NCBI GenBank assembly: GCA_028583405.1
Contig: JAPTMU010000063.1
Span: 434,001 to 498,000 of the forward strand
Length of the DNA stretch: 64,000 nucleotides
From: Pogonophryne albipinna
Taxonomy: Eukaryota > Chordata > Actinopteri > Perciformes > Artedidraconidae
Direction of reading: 5' to 3'
Part shown: piece after piece, positions 1 to 11,765 of the stretch
Layout: each line of letters opens with the position of its first letter
Position numbering within the stretch: position 1 is the stretch's first letter
Translations under genes and position numbers: made by a program
Notes under the pieces: generated by a model
The model's database searches: none
Told to the model about the DNA's origin: nothing
The model's input: only the letters and a program-made list of their open reading frames with translations

Positions 1-577
1 ACATTTCAGGAGACCTTTAGTGGTTCAGATCGGAGTATTTCATCGGGGGAAACACATCTGCCAAATGGTAATGGGCAGGCCTCTTGGATATGAATATGAG
101 TGTGTGTGCAACAGGTTAAGAGGCTCTCGTGTGTGTACTCATCAGAGAACTAATACAAGGATACATACAGTATGTGCATAGTCCTGGCAAGTGGATGTTT
201 GGTGTTTTATTGGTTGTTAGTGGCAATTAGGCCAATTTACATGGAATGGTTTGTGGCTTAAATGTACCTTCAGTCAAATGACAGTAGATTTTTTCATGCA
301 GAAAGAGGCTCGGAAATGACCTGAAAATTAATATAATATGACCTGAACTGAAAAATGTATCGGGGCTTAACTAGCATTAATTACATTACATTTTTTCAAC
401 ATTCCTCATTTCTAAAACATGTTTTATTTATTTATTCAGTTTTTTCTGTGGCATTTTTTGATCTGTTTTTGTTGGCATTTTTGTTTTGTTTTATTATTAT
501 ATTTGTGTATTGACATATTTTCATTTAGCAGACAAATGGTATTTATCTGGTTTTAAATAATTTGTCTCAGTCATTAC

Positions 578-744
<167 letters not shown>

Positions 745-834
745 ATTATCTGTGTGATGAATGATGAATACACTGATGTCGCTGCAGCCCTCACTCTGTG
801 ATACTGTTCGCTCCCAATCAACTTCCCATGTCAA

Positions 835-1060
835 TATTTACTATCATCTGCCTCCGCCGTTATAATGGCTTTGCCGTGCTCTCGTTTCTCACCGTCAACT
901 TAATTAGTCACATCTCTCGGTTTAATTACATCAAGTGGAAGGAAGTTGAAATCTCAAGTAGATCAAATTAAGCCCTATGCAAATCCTGGAGTGTCTCCTT
1001 CCCAGTCTCTGTGGCAACAATATCTGCATCTCCCTTATTTCTGTCGGAGGAGTCACGTGA
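835..1060. promoter_or_regulatory. Non-repetitive block with homeodomain/POU motifs (possible CNE)
   Basis: Unique-looking sequence between two microsatellites. It contains TTAATTAG (about 900), TTTAATTACA (about 922) and an exact octamer ATGCAAAT (about 978-985) within 90 nt. Clusters of this kind are common in conserved non-coding enhancers of neural genes. This is inference; conservation cannot be judged from one sequence. Confidence 0.25.
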
Positions 1061-1168
1061 GGCTTGTCATCACTTGCTAAATGAAATCTTATTGCTGGAA
1101 ATCATCCCTATTAGGCTGGTTAAGTGGTTAACTGTCTGTTTAAGTTCCCAGTGAGTAGTGACTAATCT

Positions 1169-1170
<2 letters not shown>

Positions 1171-1220
<50 letters not shown>
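1171..1220. repeat. (TG)25 microsatellite
   Basis: Uninterrupted TG dinucleotides followed by a GA-rich tail to about 1250. Confidence 0.97.
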
Positions 1221-1222
<2 letters not shown>

Positions 1223-1443
1223 TGAGAGACACACAGAGAGGGAGAAAGACGTGAGAAAGCTGCTTGATTTTTGAATGAAATCATCCTTCGTTTTATTAAT
1301 GTAGTGCTATTTGATACATGGATTTTCAGGCTATTCTGCCCATATTTAAAAGAAGCATACACATAATGTTTTTATCTGACTCAGAGTTGCTCTTCATTAT
1401 AAGCAGGGTGTGGTTAAGAGTTAACCTAAGGTCGTTTAACGTA

Positions 1444-1562
1444 TTGTCTTCAGTGATTTTAATAGTAAGTTAAAAGTCTGTTACATTGTGTCTGGTCTTA
1501 GTATTTGTCCTTGTGGATGTTGCAAATGCAGCTGCTGTGATGCAAGTAACATTTCAGACTCC
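1444..1562 (+). repeat. Dispersed retroposon-like 3' fragment, copy 1
   Basis: TGTCTTCAGTGAT... through GTCCTTGT..GTTGCAAATG, ..GCTGCTGTGATGCA. The same about 120-nt segment recurs in the same orientation at 42977-43130 and 53407-53545. The other copies end near AAAGTATTAT, as LINE/SINE 3' ends often do. Here the segment is followed directly by a degenerate pentanucleotide array. Confidence 0.6.
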
Positions 1563-1822
1563 GTACATATCGTATTGTCTTGTCCCGTATTGCATTGCAT
1601 CATATTGTATTTTATTGGATCTAATCTTACCGTATTCTATTGAATTCTACCGTATTCTATCGTATCGTATGGCATCCTATCCATCGTAGCCTACCCTATA
1701 GTCTCGTATAAAATCATATTGAATCGTATCATACCATACCCTGCTGTATCATATCCTATCGAATCAAATCCAATTGTATCATACTGTATTGTATGTGTAG
1801 TATCGTATCATTATGTATCAAA
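1562..1822. repeat. Degenerate (TATCG)n-like array
   Basis: About 260 nt built from variants of CGTAT, TGTAT and CATAT words, for example CCGTATTCTATCGTATCGTAT cut short at its edges. It reads as a decayed pentanucleotide array. It starts exactly where the dispersed fragment at 1444-1562 ends, so it may have grown from that element's tail. Confidence 0.7.
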
Positions 1823-2422
1823 ACAAAAACAAAGGTAAAGTAATAGCAAGTCCACAGCCACTTGTACTCAATACCCACTATCATTTATAATAGGGATTTA
1901 ATCAGCATTTATTTTCTGTTAAACCACATTTCATTACGTCAAAATACATTTGAATAACACTGAAACTAAACACAAAGTTCTTAACCTAACAACATTTCAC
2001 TAACATTAAAGGTTGCCCGTTGAAAAACCTTCACTTATCTCCTGAGACTTCGATACAAAATAAACCGTGACGTCTGATAGAAGCCCCCTTTTTCTTTTTC
2101 TGAGAGCACTAAAAACTTTGAAACAAAGTCCTGAATCTGTCACAGAACTTTTCTGTCCACAGTGGGAAATCATGGCTGGAGTAAGGCGGTGCAATGTGAC
2201 CTTTGCTTGTGCACACCATCCCAGAAAGCAGTCTTTTTAATTAATACGCCTTGACGAATGAAAACTGTGTGACCTTGTGGCGTGTGGATTTCACTCACCA
2301 GTCCCATCCACTCCATCATTAAAATTCTTCTTTCTACTTCACGAGCCCTTGCCCTTCCTCCCTCTCCTCTTCTTCTATCCTCTCTCCACACACATGGTCA
2401 TGCATAAACCATGTGAAACCAT

Positions 2423-2607
<185 letters not shown>

Positions 2608-2795
2608 CTCGCCTGACAGATATGTGAGGATCAAAGTGAATTTGAGACGGACAGTTGCTGTGAGGATATCTCTTAGAGATGTATGTACACAGAGGTGGAA
2701 GAAGTTCATAGATGTTATACTTAAATACAAGTAGTGATTACAATTGTAAAAATACTAAACTAAACATCAATTCATGCATTATAAATCTTACTTAA

Positions 2796-5131
2796 AGAGC
2801 CTGTGACAGCATCCCAACAACTGCTGTGCAATGAAATATTGGGCTACTAGTCATCTCGAACCGTCAGTTTAAAAAAGAAGATGCGATACCGTTCTGATAA
2901 ATATCAATAATTTCGAACATCGTGGGGAAATTCCTTCGAGTCATTTTGAAGTTTTGGGGGAAGCCGGAAGTGACGTCAATGCGGGAACGCTTCACTGTGC
3001 AGCGTGAGAGCGAAACACGGACAAAGTGTGTTGTCATGCGTAGAAATGGTGAATTACTGAGTTTAGGCACGTTAATAACGTTTTAATGAAGTTGACTACA
3101 GTATATTCATATTTGTCAGTGCTTTCATGTCAATTCGGTGAACATAAACATAAATGATCGTGGTGAAGATGATGATTAAATTAGGATTACAAATCGGTAG
3201 TGAGAGCTGCTGAATTTCCTCCCGTAGGATGTGATATAAAAACAAATCGATTATTTTTGTAGTTGTAAACTCAAGTGGATGAAACTACATTTATTAGTGC
3301 TTTCATGTCAATTCGGCGAACATATGATACATTAAATGATCGTGAGGATGATGATTAAAAATCGTTTGTTTGAGCCGGTCTGCATTTCCTGATGAGAAAA
3401 CAAACCGATGCTTTTTGTAGTTGTAGTACACCAACATGGATTAAACGTGTGTTTTTTTACCACAATGTTGGGGAAATTAATGGATAAAATGCACGGATTA
3501 TTATTATTATTATTATTCCCACTCCGATCGGGACACTAGGTCCACCGTTTCCCCGCAGCGAGGCTCCCCCCGTTGACAGTTTACGTGGGCTGGGTGCAGT
3601 GGCGGACTGGCCATCGGGACGAATCCCGATGGGCCGGTGCCGAAGTGGGCCGGTCGGATAAGTCACTAGTACATCCCCATAGGCGGCGCGTGAGGCTCAG
3701 GTTTGGGAAGGCTAAATAACTTCTTTTACCTGACGTTGCCCGCCTCCGGCGTCTATAGAAAAGAGATCAACTCAGTGTGCAGAGTTTAAATCTCTCAAGT
3801 CATATTACAGGATAAAGGAAATACAGTTTAAACTGCCGTATGCAGAGAAGACGCCGACGTGTCGCACTTATCATTCATATTACATCATCAATCAGATCAT
3901 CGATCATATAATATCATAATATATCATATATTTCCTTATCTGAGTCAGCTTCTCCAGCCGTATCTGGCCGTGCAACACTTACAGTGTCACATACTGTATG
4001 CAGAAGTATTATTTTAAGCAACACATTATGTTGACGAAACACTCGAGTCAAATGTAATTAAAGTCAGATCCACTCGTGTCTTAGATGGGGCAGTGATATC
4101 ATAAAACTATACGCTTTCAAACACTCGGTAGGCCTAGTTATTTTTTAACCAGTTGTTCTGTATTCACCTTGCAGGTGCAACTCTGTGGCTTGTATCCTGG
4201 ATTATATGTTTAAGTCATGGATGTTTAAAGCTCATATTTGTCTAATATTAGTTTACTTTTCATTAATGAAGTATGACGCTGCGCTGTCAGTACACTTGTC
4301 CCTGTTTGTGATTGGTCAAATGTTGCTAACCCCGCCCCTTTCACGTGAACGTGCTCTCAGCTGGTGAGAGAAACCCTGGCTTGATTTACCGAGTTGATAA
4401 TCAGCGTCGTAGGACCGCTTAGCGAGATCTCGTTTGTTAGTTTGTTGATGTTAGTTTGTTTGTTACTCAAACATATCCAGGGTATGTTGAGCTGGCTTCG
4501 TAGTACAGGGCACAGATGGCAAGCAGCACTAATGTCAAAGACACAGACATTATACATTATATTTGTATTTTACCAGGATGCAGTGACACAAATATTTCAG
4601 AAGGCTTAGCCTACAGCACCCGCCGCCCCTGACATCCCCCACTCCCCCCGTTGACAATTTACTAGCGGTACCGAAGTGGGCCGGTCGAGAGTCCCGGGAT
4701 GATTTTTAGTCCCATTCCACCACTGGTTACATGACCGTATGATCGCCCATATTGACGCAGCTAATTCCTAAACTTCTAACAGATACAACATAAACCGATC
4801 CTTCAGCCTCATATGAGCTCTCAGACACGTTCAAAATTAAACTGTCATCGCTGTCTGAGCTTGCTGCTGTGTGCGCCATCGTGTTTACATCCAGATGCTG
4901 GGATCCTGAACGGTGCAGCTGGAGCTCTTGGCCCGCAATGACGTCACACATAATTTGGCGGGACTTGAAGAATCCCCGAGAAGATCCAGAAAATGGTCAA
5001 CATTGAAGGGCAGATTAATGGTTATCAAAGTACAAATATCCAAAATCAGTTCAGTAACGGTTTTCAAGGGGACAATATTTACACAAATTGATGGGTTTGG
5101 ATGATGGGGGGAAACTCATGTCACAGGCTCT
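2796..5131. mobile_element. TTAA-flanked non-autonomous element, 2.3 kb (piggyBac-like ends)
   Basis: Both ends carry the inverted repeat AGAGCCTGTGACA and both are flanked by TTAA (2792-2795 and 5132-5135), the target duplication used by piggyBac-type transposons. Inside are a tandem duplication of about 180 nt (GTGCTTTCATGTCAATTCGG at about 3119 and 3299), a short (ATT)n run at 3498-3517, and hAT-like sequence starting GTGGCGGACTGGCCATCGGG near 3600. No transposase frame is visible. It probably mobilised in trans. Confidence 0.6.
3598..4733. mobile_element. Possible hAT-like insertion inside the TTAA element
   Basis: Left end CAGTGGCGGACTGG and right end CCATTCCACCACTG are imperfect inverted repeats. 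GAAGTGGGCCGGTC occurs near both ends (about 3641 and 4673). I see no clean 8-bp target duplication, so the borders are uncertain. Confidence 0.35.
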
Positions 5132-5459
5132 TTAAGTAAAAGTACAAAAGTATTGGCATCTAAATATACTTACTTACCAAAAGTAAAACTACCCATATTG
5201 GCCGATTTCTGAATCATATCTATTCAATTACTGGATTATGATTATTGATGCATACATGTGTCTATAACAGCTGGTCAATGAGCTAATTAAATTGCTTCAT
5301 ATACTGTTACTGGTTGTCTTAACCTGTAAAAATACATAATAGTTATTTATTAGTTGAGTTATATTTTGTATGAACTACAGTAATCATCTGAATCTGTAGA
5401 GTAGCTAAAGCTGTCACATACATGTAGTGGATTAAAAAGTATTTCACAATTGTACTTAA

Positions 5460-5842
5460 AGGTAGGGTAGGTAATTCACTTCAGATACACTTTTTGTTAT
5501 ATTCCATGGAATGCTCTTAACATCCCGATAGCAATACATATATTAAATGCTTTGACAATAAATACATTAAAACATTTCATCTGTGGAAGCCGTGGCGCTG
5601 TAAAAAGCACGACCAATCATCTGAGCCGGCCCGGCTAAAGTAACTGGATGGCCTACCTGCCTGTCAGCCTTCCATCTGTGCACAAACTTATCTCGTGCCC
5701 TCATTGGTCATGTGCGCGTTCGTGTGTGTTGGAGGAGGGGCTCTGTAAGGAAGTCTGAAGAAAGGGGCAGATTATTTTCGGCTGCGTACTTTCAAATTCT
5801 AGCGCACTCGAGCTGGTTTCTCCATTCTTACCTACGCTACCT
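5460..5842. mobile_element. TTAA MITE, copy A (383 bp)
   Basis: Starts AGGTAGGGTAGGTAA after TTAA (5456-5459) and ends TTACCTACGCTACCT before TCAA, a decayed TTAA. Nearly identical to the copy at 60645-61026. A 1155-bp relative lies at 32004-33158. Contains the blocks ATTCCATGGAATGCTC and GGAGGAGGGGCTCTGT. No coding capacity. Confidence 0.75.
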
Positions 5843-6024
5843 TCAAGTAAATATTTGTTGCACTAATACTGCATGTACTACATTGTAAAGTCATTCACAA
5901 TAAAGGCAGCTTGTGCTGAAAAAGACACTTTTATTGTTCTTTTGAATGTTTTGTTAAATATCAACTGTCTCTAAGGATATTTTATACATGGCTCATTGGG
6001 GGGGCATTTTGGTGTACCACACAC

Positions 6025-6245
6025 TAGGGCTGCTCGATTATGACAAAAATCATAATCACGATCGTTTTGGTCAATAATCGATATCACGATTATTAAATAG
6101 GATTATTCATTGACTTTGAAAACATCCTTTTATTGAACTTTAAAACAAATACAAATAATAATTTGAACAGTATCTTTTTAACTGTTGATTACCCTGAACG
6201 TATAATTCAACTGAAAATAAATGATACATTTATATTTACATTTAA
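6025..6245 (+). mobile_element. hAT-like MITE fragment related to 54031-54344
   Basis: Starts TAGGGCTGCTCGATTATG and follows the 54031 copy through AAAATCATAATCACGAT and GATTACCCTGAAC. The right terminal repeat is not visible here, so it is truncated or its border is decayed. Confidence 0.55.
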
Positions 6246-6249
6246 ATAA

Positions 6250-7030
6250 ATAATATAAAAATAATAAAAACCAATAAACAAGATCAACAAATATTTTGGG
6301 GCGCACTTAAACAAGCTACTAAACATATATAAATATGATAAATACAAATAAATTAGATCAAATATGTTCAATGTATCAATGATATTATTCCAATAAAGAA
6401 AGGTACGATAATTAAAAGCCTTTATTCCACTTTATTCGGTAATTCTCTGTAAGTGTACTGTAGTTTTTAGACTAAAGTGAAATCCCTTTCTTCTCGTGCA
6501 GTAGTCTAGCACTGGTTGACACTAAATGGCTCCATTAACGATCAAATAGAGGTAATTAGTGTCACAATCTGACACCGGTGACAGGCTGCATCTGGCTGCA
6601 CCCACTCTGTGTATTCAGATGAGCCAGGAGAGGGTGAGGGGTGAGGGGGGGGGGGACAGGGCGGGAGGAAGGGATTCAGACTGAGGAAGAGGAGAGAGGG
6701 AGTGCAGCTCTCTCAGACAGCTGGTGATGTGCAGCTGTCTAGGAGGCTGGATTACTCCCTGAAGTCTGCCCTCCGAGCGAGAAGCGATGAGGGAGAAGAA
6801 GAAAAAAGAGAATCGGGGACAGAGAAGCAGTGGATGAAGACTGTGACACAAAAGGGATTTGGGCAGGCGAAGATGAGGAGAGCAGTGCAGAACAACAGAG
6901 AAACAGATGTGGGAAATTGAGATGGAGGAAGAGTGATGGGAAATGTCATCCGAGATAAAAAGCACACAGAGGAGAGATCAAAACTCATCCACGCGACCCT
7001 GCAGATGATGATCTATTTAATGCTGTTAAC
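6250..7030. other. Intron stretch without recognisable feature
   Basis: AT-rich to about 6450, then a purine-rich block at 6610-6960 (GAG and GGGA runs) that produces spurious frames on both strands. No domain-like coding signal. Confidence 0.6.
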
Positions 7031-7231
7031 CTTAAAGAGGAGATATTCATCTCATTTTCAGGTTCATATTAGTATTTTCTCCTTCCACTGAAAATAAATG
7101 TGGCTATTGCTCAAATACGTAATGTTAACTTTGTTGTTGCCAAGATATTACCCCCGTATCACATTGTTGTTGCCAAGCTGCAGGTATGCCTCTTTTCGTT
7201 AATCCTTATTTAGAAGGTATAGAGAGGCGAC

Positions 7232-7673
7232 CCATGGGACCTTATTTCTGAAAATGTTGTATTGAAGTCAATGGAGAGAGAAAGATTATCTTTCGATCCC
7301 GTTTGAATTGTGCCACGAATTACACTTGTTTGTCAATCTTAAAAAATCATTTCCATGTCAAAAAAGTCACATTTTGTCGTAAAACTGTTGAAATATAAGA
7401 CTATGAAAAATACGCAACTAGAAAGACTACACATCCCAGAATCTTGGTGTGTGGTGCGAGACGGGAGATGTAGTTCATTGAGCGGTTTCACACAAAACAA
7501 AGTGTTACTTCACAGTTTTACGACACATTTTTTTTTTTTGACTTGCAAAATTATCTTTTAAATTGACAAACATCATATGTGTAATTTGTGGCACAATTCA
7601 AACGGGATCGAAAGATAACTTTTCTCTCCCCATTGACTTCAATACATACTTTTTCCGAAATAAGGTCCCATGG
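7232..7673. mobile_element. Fold-back (long inverted repeat) element, about 440 bp
   Basis: The left arm CCATGGGACCTTATTTC.. through TCGATCCCGTTTGAATTGTG is repeated inverted at the right, ..CAATTCAAACGGGATCGA to GAAATAAGGTCCCATGG. Inner arms also match: GTCGTAAAACTGT with ACAGTTTTACGAC, and ACTACACATCCC with GGGAGATGTAGT. Nearly the whole element can therefore form one hairpin centred near 7450. This is a MITE-like or fold-back transposon with no coding capacity. Confidence 0.75.
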
Positions 7674-7799
7674 AGCTCCCCCGGAAAGGGAGGGACTTCG
7701 CCACTCTATTGTCATCTGTACGCTGCCTTTCTACGCCAAAAACCAAAACAATATTTTGACCTTTGGTACTATTAGGTTTTCAGTCCTGTATTAAGGCTC

Positions 7800-8990
7800 C
7801 TTATTTGAGCTTTGCACTGTGCCTCTGCTGTGTATGAGAGCTTTCCTCCTCTTTGATCCTAGCATGTCAGTAGCAGCATGTAAGTATTACCTTCCATCAG
7901 CTGAAACACTGCTCTACATGAAGTCTGATCTGAATATTACTTGCACCGTGTCATCCGGAACATTTCTCGTGGCTTTGTTGCCAGTTAACATTTGGATTCT
8001 GATCAAAGTGAACATGAGAGGATGTGTAGCTGCGAACATATCAGAGTAGTGTGTGAGGCCAGTACCTGCTGCACATCAGATGCTGCCAGAGAACAGGAGC
8101 TAGGACAGTTTAATAATCACACTGCCCATGTGTTCCCCTCAGACTCAACTAATATAGTTTATGCTGGGTAATGATACCGTCACGCACGCTCACATTCCTC
8201 CCTAATTGATCCTGCCGGCTAGTGCCACAGACTAACGAGCTAAACGAGGAGGAAAACCCTCCTAGCAACTGGAGGAGCTGGAGAGAGAGACAGAGCGATG
8301 GTTATAAGACAAGCACATAAATGAGTCAAACTATGATAAAAGACGGCTTCTTAATACAAAGACAATGAGATTTTGATCCGTTGCTATGACGGCGGCGTGC
8401 TCCGAGCAGATCAAAGCAGGTAAAATGGTTGAAGAGTGCAGGAGCTGCTTGAGTATTCACTTTCTTTTTTTCACTCTGTATTCCAGAGAGAATGAGCAGC
8501 GAGCGGTGCGGACAGAGCATGCTTCCTCTTTCATCTTTGACAACATCCACGGGGGGATTGGGGCTATTGTGAATTTGGAGTGAAATATTTCAAAGGGCTG
8601 TTGTAGAGTGGGGTTCAGGCTGCGTTTCAGAGAGATGAAACACACCTGGTTCTGCCACGGGCACTCACTGAATAATCTGCTCTTTATTTAATGACTGACC
8701 CATCAGATCATATTCTAGCAAAGTCCTTTTGTCTTTGAATGTCTTTGTTAACCCCCCTTTATTGGTTTAGCCTTTCATATGTATTCCTATTATTTGTTTT
8801 ATAGAACAATTGGTTTCTAATCCAATTTTTTATCTCAATGTCAAAGGTTGCATCCTCTGGATTTATCTTAATTACTGTGGATAGATGTTGAGCACATAAT
8901 GATGTTTTTCAGCTGCATTTACACAATCAATATGCCTTCATGCTATACATAGACAATATCGCTCACTGCACATGTTGCATACTGATACTC
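7800..8990. other. Intron stretch, nothing recognised
   Basis: Mixed-composition unique-looking sequence. No repeat, terminal inverted repeat or exon-like frame was identified. Confidence 0.5.
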
Positions 8991-9038
8991 AGAGGTGGAT
9001 AAAGTACCTAGATCCTGAACTTAAGTAAAGTACTCTTA

Positions 9039-9663
9039 GGCCACATTTACACGGGAAACGCAAACAAAACGCAAACGGACCGAATTCGATATCAAAAAAG
9101 TCTTCCGTCCACACGGATACGGCTCAATAAACGTGTCCGTTCACACGAGACCGCTCGACCCGCTGAAGACGCTGTAGTACATATGCCGGGCCTGTAAGTG
9201 GTGCTGTACTTCCTCCACAAAATACACCAAAAGCAGCAAAGAAGATTCCCGAGCATGGTTGCCTGGTTGCCCTTCTGTTTATTCTCCGCGGTGGATTTAG
9301 CAACATGTAGTTCATGTAATTCTCCATGTCCACTTGTTGCTGATGGTTCTGGTAGAGGAGCTGTAGATTGTGCACTAACATCTGTAGCATGGTCAGTAGC
9401 AGTAGTAGTAGCTCATGACAGTAGCTACTGACCATGCTACAGCAGTGAGCAGCAGAGGTGGGGAGAGGCGGGGCTATGGCTTCATCGTTATCAGGAAAAT
9501 GATCGTATAGGGCGTACACACAGAGCCGTTTGGCCCCCCAGAGCGTTCCGTCCGCAGATGCGGGGTCCGTTTCCGCGTTTCCGTTATGGCCCGTGTGAAC
9601 GAACGGGCTATACGAAAGAAAAGTAGCGGATACAACCCGTTTCGTTCCCGTGTAAACAGCACC
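9039..9663. mobile_element. Harbinger-like MITE (TTA duplication, 625 bp)
   Basis: Ends GGCCACATTTACACGGGAA and TTCCCGTGTAAACAGCACC are imperfect inverted repeats, flanked by TTA at 9036-9038 and 9664-9666, the 3-bp duplication of PIF/Harbinger elements. The sequence is CpG-rich, with repeated CCGT/ACGG words. It contains a perfect 19-bp hairpin (9382-9400 with 9424-9442). It is inserted in an ACTTAAGTAAAGTAC-type fish repeat. Confidence 0.6.
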
Positions 9664-9718
9664 TTAAATTGTCCTAAAATACTCAATTACAAGTAGACAT
9701 CCTGAATTAGACATTTTA

Positions 9719-10205
9719 CTCAGGGGTCCTATTCTGCTTTTTGGGGTTTTCCCTTTCCTGAAGTGTGTTGAATAGTGTGTGCATGTAAATGGTCTGTAAA
9801 GGCTAAAATCCCTGTGTTCCCTCCAGAGGGAGTTTCTCTCCAACACACTCCCCCCTGCCTGATACGCCTCCATTGAACTCCTTTGTTTACTTCCGAAACA
9901 TAGTGACAACACTATGTAACACTTTATTGGCTAGTGCTCCAACACATTGTACATCATAGGCTAAGGGGCGGGACCTCTCTAAGCTGTTGACTGTTGTGTT
10001 GATCACAATAGAGCTGGCGAACTAACCAATCAGAGCAGACTGGGCTCTGGTTTCAGACAGGGGGTGAAAAGAGGTGCTGCAGCACAGGCAGTATGAGAAA
10101 AATAAAGAGCTTTTTGAACATGAAAGCATGGAGACACGTCACAGTAGAGACACAGAATACTGAGATGAACCTGAGCTAATACCAATAGGAAATAAGCTCA
10201 ATATG
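9719..10205 (+). repeat. Dispersed repeat R1, longest copy
   Basis: GTCCTATTCTGCTTTTTGG.. to AAGAGCTTTTTGAACATG. Related copies in the window lie at 14212-14335, 25812-26160, 28722-29030, 44458-44800, 49607-50627 (interrupted) and 51802-51920. It includes ACCAATCAGAGCAGACTGGG and CTGGTTTCAGACAGGGGGTG blocks. Complete copies seem to end in AAGAGG/CCTCTT next to TTAA. Confidence 0.65.
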
Positions 10206-10270
10206 TCCTAGTAGGAAAGTACGAATGTATTTATCACACACTTTGCATGTTGTATTCTGATTCTGCAGAG

Positions 10271-10344
10271 CACTAACACTTTCTTTGTCTCTCTTTCTCT
10301 CTGTTCCATGCTCTCCTCATCCCTCTCTCGGACACAGGTAAGTC
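10271..10344 (+). promoter_or_regulatory. dscam: Candidate recursive splice site (zero-length exon)
   Basis: A perfect acceptor is fused to a perfect donor: GACACAG|GTAAGT with the junction between 10337 and 10338. Upstream is a long pyrimidine-rich tract (10278-10331), no AG from 10271 until the final one, and a consensus branch sequence CACTAAC at 10271-10277. This is the layout of a vertebrate or insect ratchet point for stepwise removal of very long introns. It lies about 19.7 kb upstream of the next exon, inside the longest intron. No exon can be read between acceptor and donor because they share the same point. Confidence 0.55.
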
Positions 10345-10799
10345 TTATTGATAATTATAAAGTGAAAATTGTTGATTTGGTGTTCACAGAATGGTCTAAT
10401 ATCTGCACATTGTGAGAACTGCTCTGCTGCTTCTCCTTGGCTTTTAATCAATATCTCTCAGATACACACCGCTCACACTGTAGCAAATGAGGGGAAAGAG
10501 ACAAACGAGCTAAACTCAGCAAAGCGTAAACAATGCGCGTTTTGAAGGAGTTGGTGCAGGAGAAAAGGCCTGGTGTGTGTGTGTGTGTGTTTTTAATGTG
10601 TTTGTGTGCAATTGCGTGCACGTGCCTATTGTTGTCTGCTGAAACGGGGAAACCGCTGAATATTCATGGCGTCTGCTTGGTCGGGGCCGAGAGATAAGAC
10701 GTTTATGTTCTGGCAGCCAGAGAGGGAAGAGTGTGTGTATGCCTATCTGTGTGTGTGGGTGTATGTGAATTGGGTGGGGGGGAGGCCACTGGGCGCGGT

Positions 10800-10970
10800 G
10801 GAGATGTGTCGACATCAGTGGTTTAATGGTTTGAATCTAACTTGGGCCAATTAAAAGGCATGCCGCGTGCACCGGGGTGGGCTCCCATTCATTTCGGGGG
10901 AAATTGAGGTTGAAATGAGCCATTGTCGGGCCACGTGGCCACGGTGCATACTGAGCGGCAGGCCTGCAGT
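10800..10970. promoter_or_regulatory. Unique balanced-composition block (possible CNE)
   Basis: Non-repetitive sequence with TTTAATGGTTTGAATC, GGGCCAATTAAAAGGCATGC and GGCCACGTGGCC (an extended E-box palindrome). It lies 0.5 kb downstream of the recursive-splice candidate and just before a purine-rich stretch. Regulatory role is inference. Confidence 0.2.
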
Positions 10971-10979
10971 GGATCTGTG

Positions 10980-11300
10980 GAGCGGGGGATACAGAGGACA
11001 GAGGAGAGGCTTTGACAAGGAGACAAGGAGAGGCAGTGTTCGCTTTGAGAAAGAGAAGGAAGGAGAGAGGAAGGGATGCACAGGAGCGAGGGATGGAGGC
11101 AGATGCAGAGAGAAAGAGGAAGAAGTGGGGAGAGAATAACAAGAAGGCACAGAAAGAATGACAAGTATATAAGAAAGTAGAGAGGCGAGTATGATGAAAG
11201 AGGAGGCGGGTATGGGAGATGTAAAGAGACAGGCAGAAAAAAAAACAAAGGCCACTGCTCTCAAACGAAAGGGAGACAGAGAGCAGAAAGAGAAGCATAT
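10980..11300. repeat. Purine-rich (GA) low-complexity tract
   Basis: Long runs of AGAGAG, GGAAGG and GAGGAAGAAG on the + strand. They explain the long Ser/Leu/Pro-rich frames on the opposite strand, which are not genes. Confidence 0.85.
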
Positions 11301-11587
11301 GGATGCATACTGTACTGCAGGGCTGGGGGTTAGCCTTACAACACATATATATATATCAAGTAGGAACAGTCATATTCTCTTTTTAGTTTTTACTAACATT
11401 CTAATCCTGCTACTTATCCCCAATTATTACAAATGTAACAGTAATCTGAATGTTTTATGTAACCAATGGAATACAGTTAGCTTCTCTTGTACCTGTAATC
11501 TATTACTCCCCAAGCCTGATGGAGGGTACATTATTTCTGCCCTCCTTATGTCAGCTGGACGATGTGGAAGTGCTGACTGAGCCCTAT

Positions 11588-11765
<178 letters not shown>

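Larger units (their letters stand above)
2692..5456 (+). repeat. Outer dispersed repeat split by a TTAA element
   Basis: AGAGGTGGAAGAAGT at the left and ..AAGTAAAAGTACAAAAGTAT after 5132 match the two parts of a repeat family very common in fish genomes, recalled as starting GGTGGAAGAAGTACTCAG and rich in ACTTAAGTAAAAGTAC. The two halves join sensibly if the 2796-5131 element is removed at its TTAA. Confidence 0.55.

Noticed and set aside
9124..9519. 131-codon reverse frame with Leu/Gln runs
   Set aside because: Lies wholly inside the Harbinger-like MITE and shows no transposase or other domain.
10837..11346. 169-codon reverse-strand frame
   Set aside because: Ser/Leu/Phe-rich translation of a purine-rich + strand tract; no domain and no splice context.
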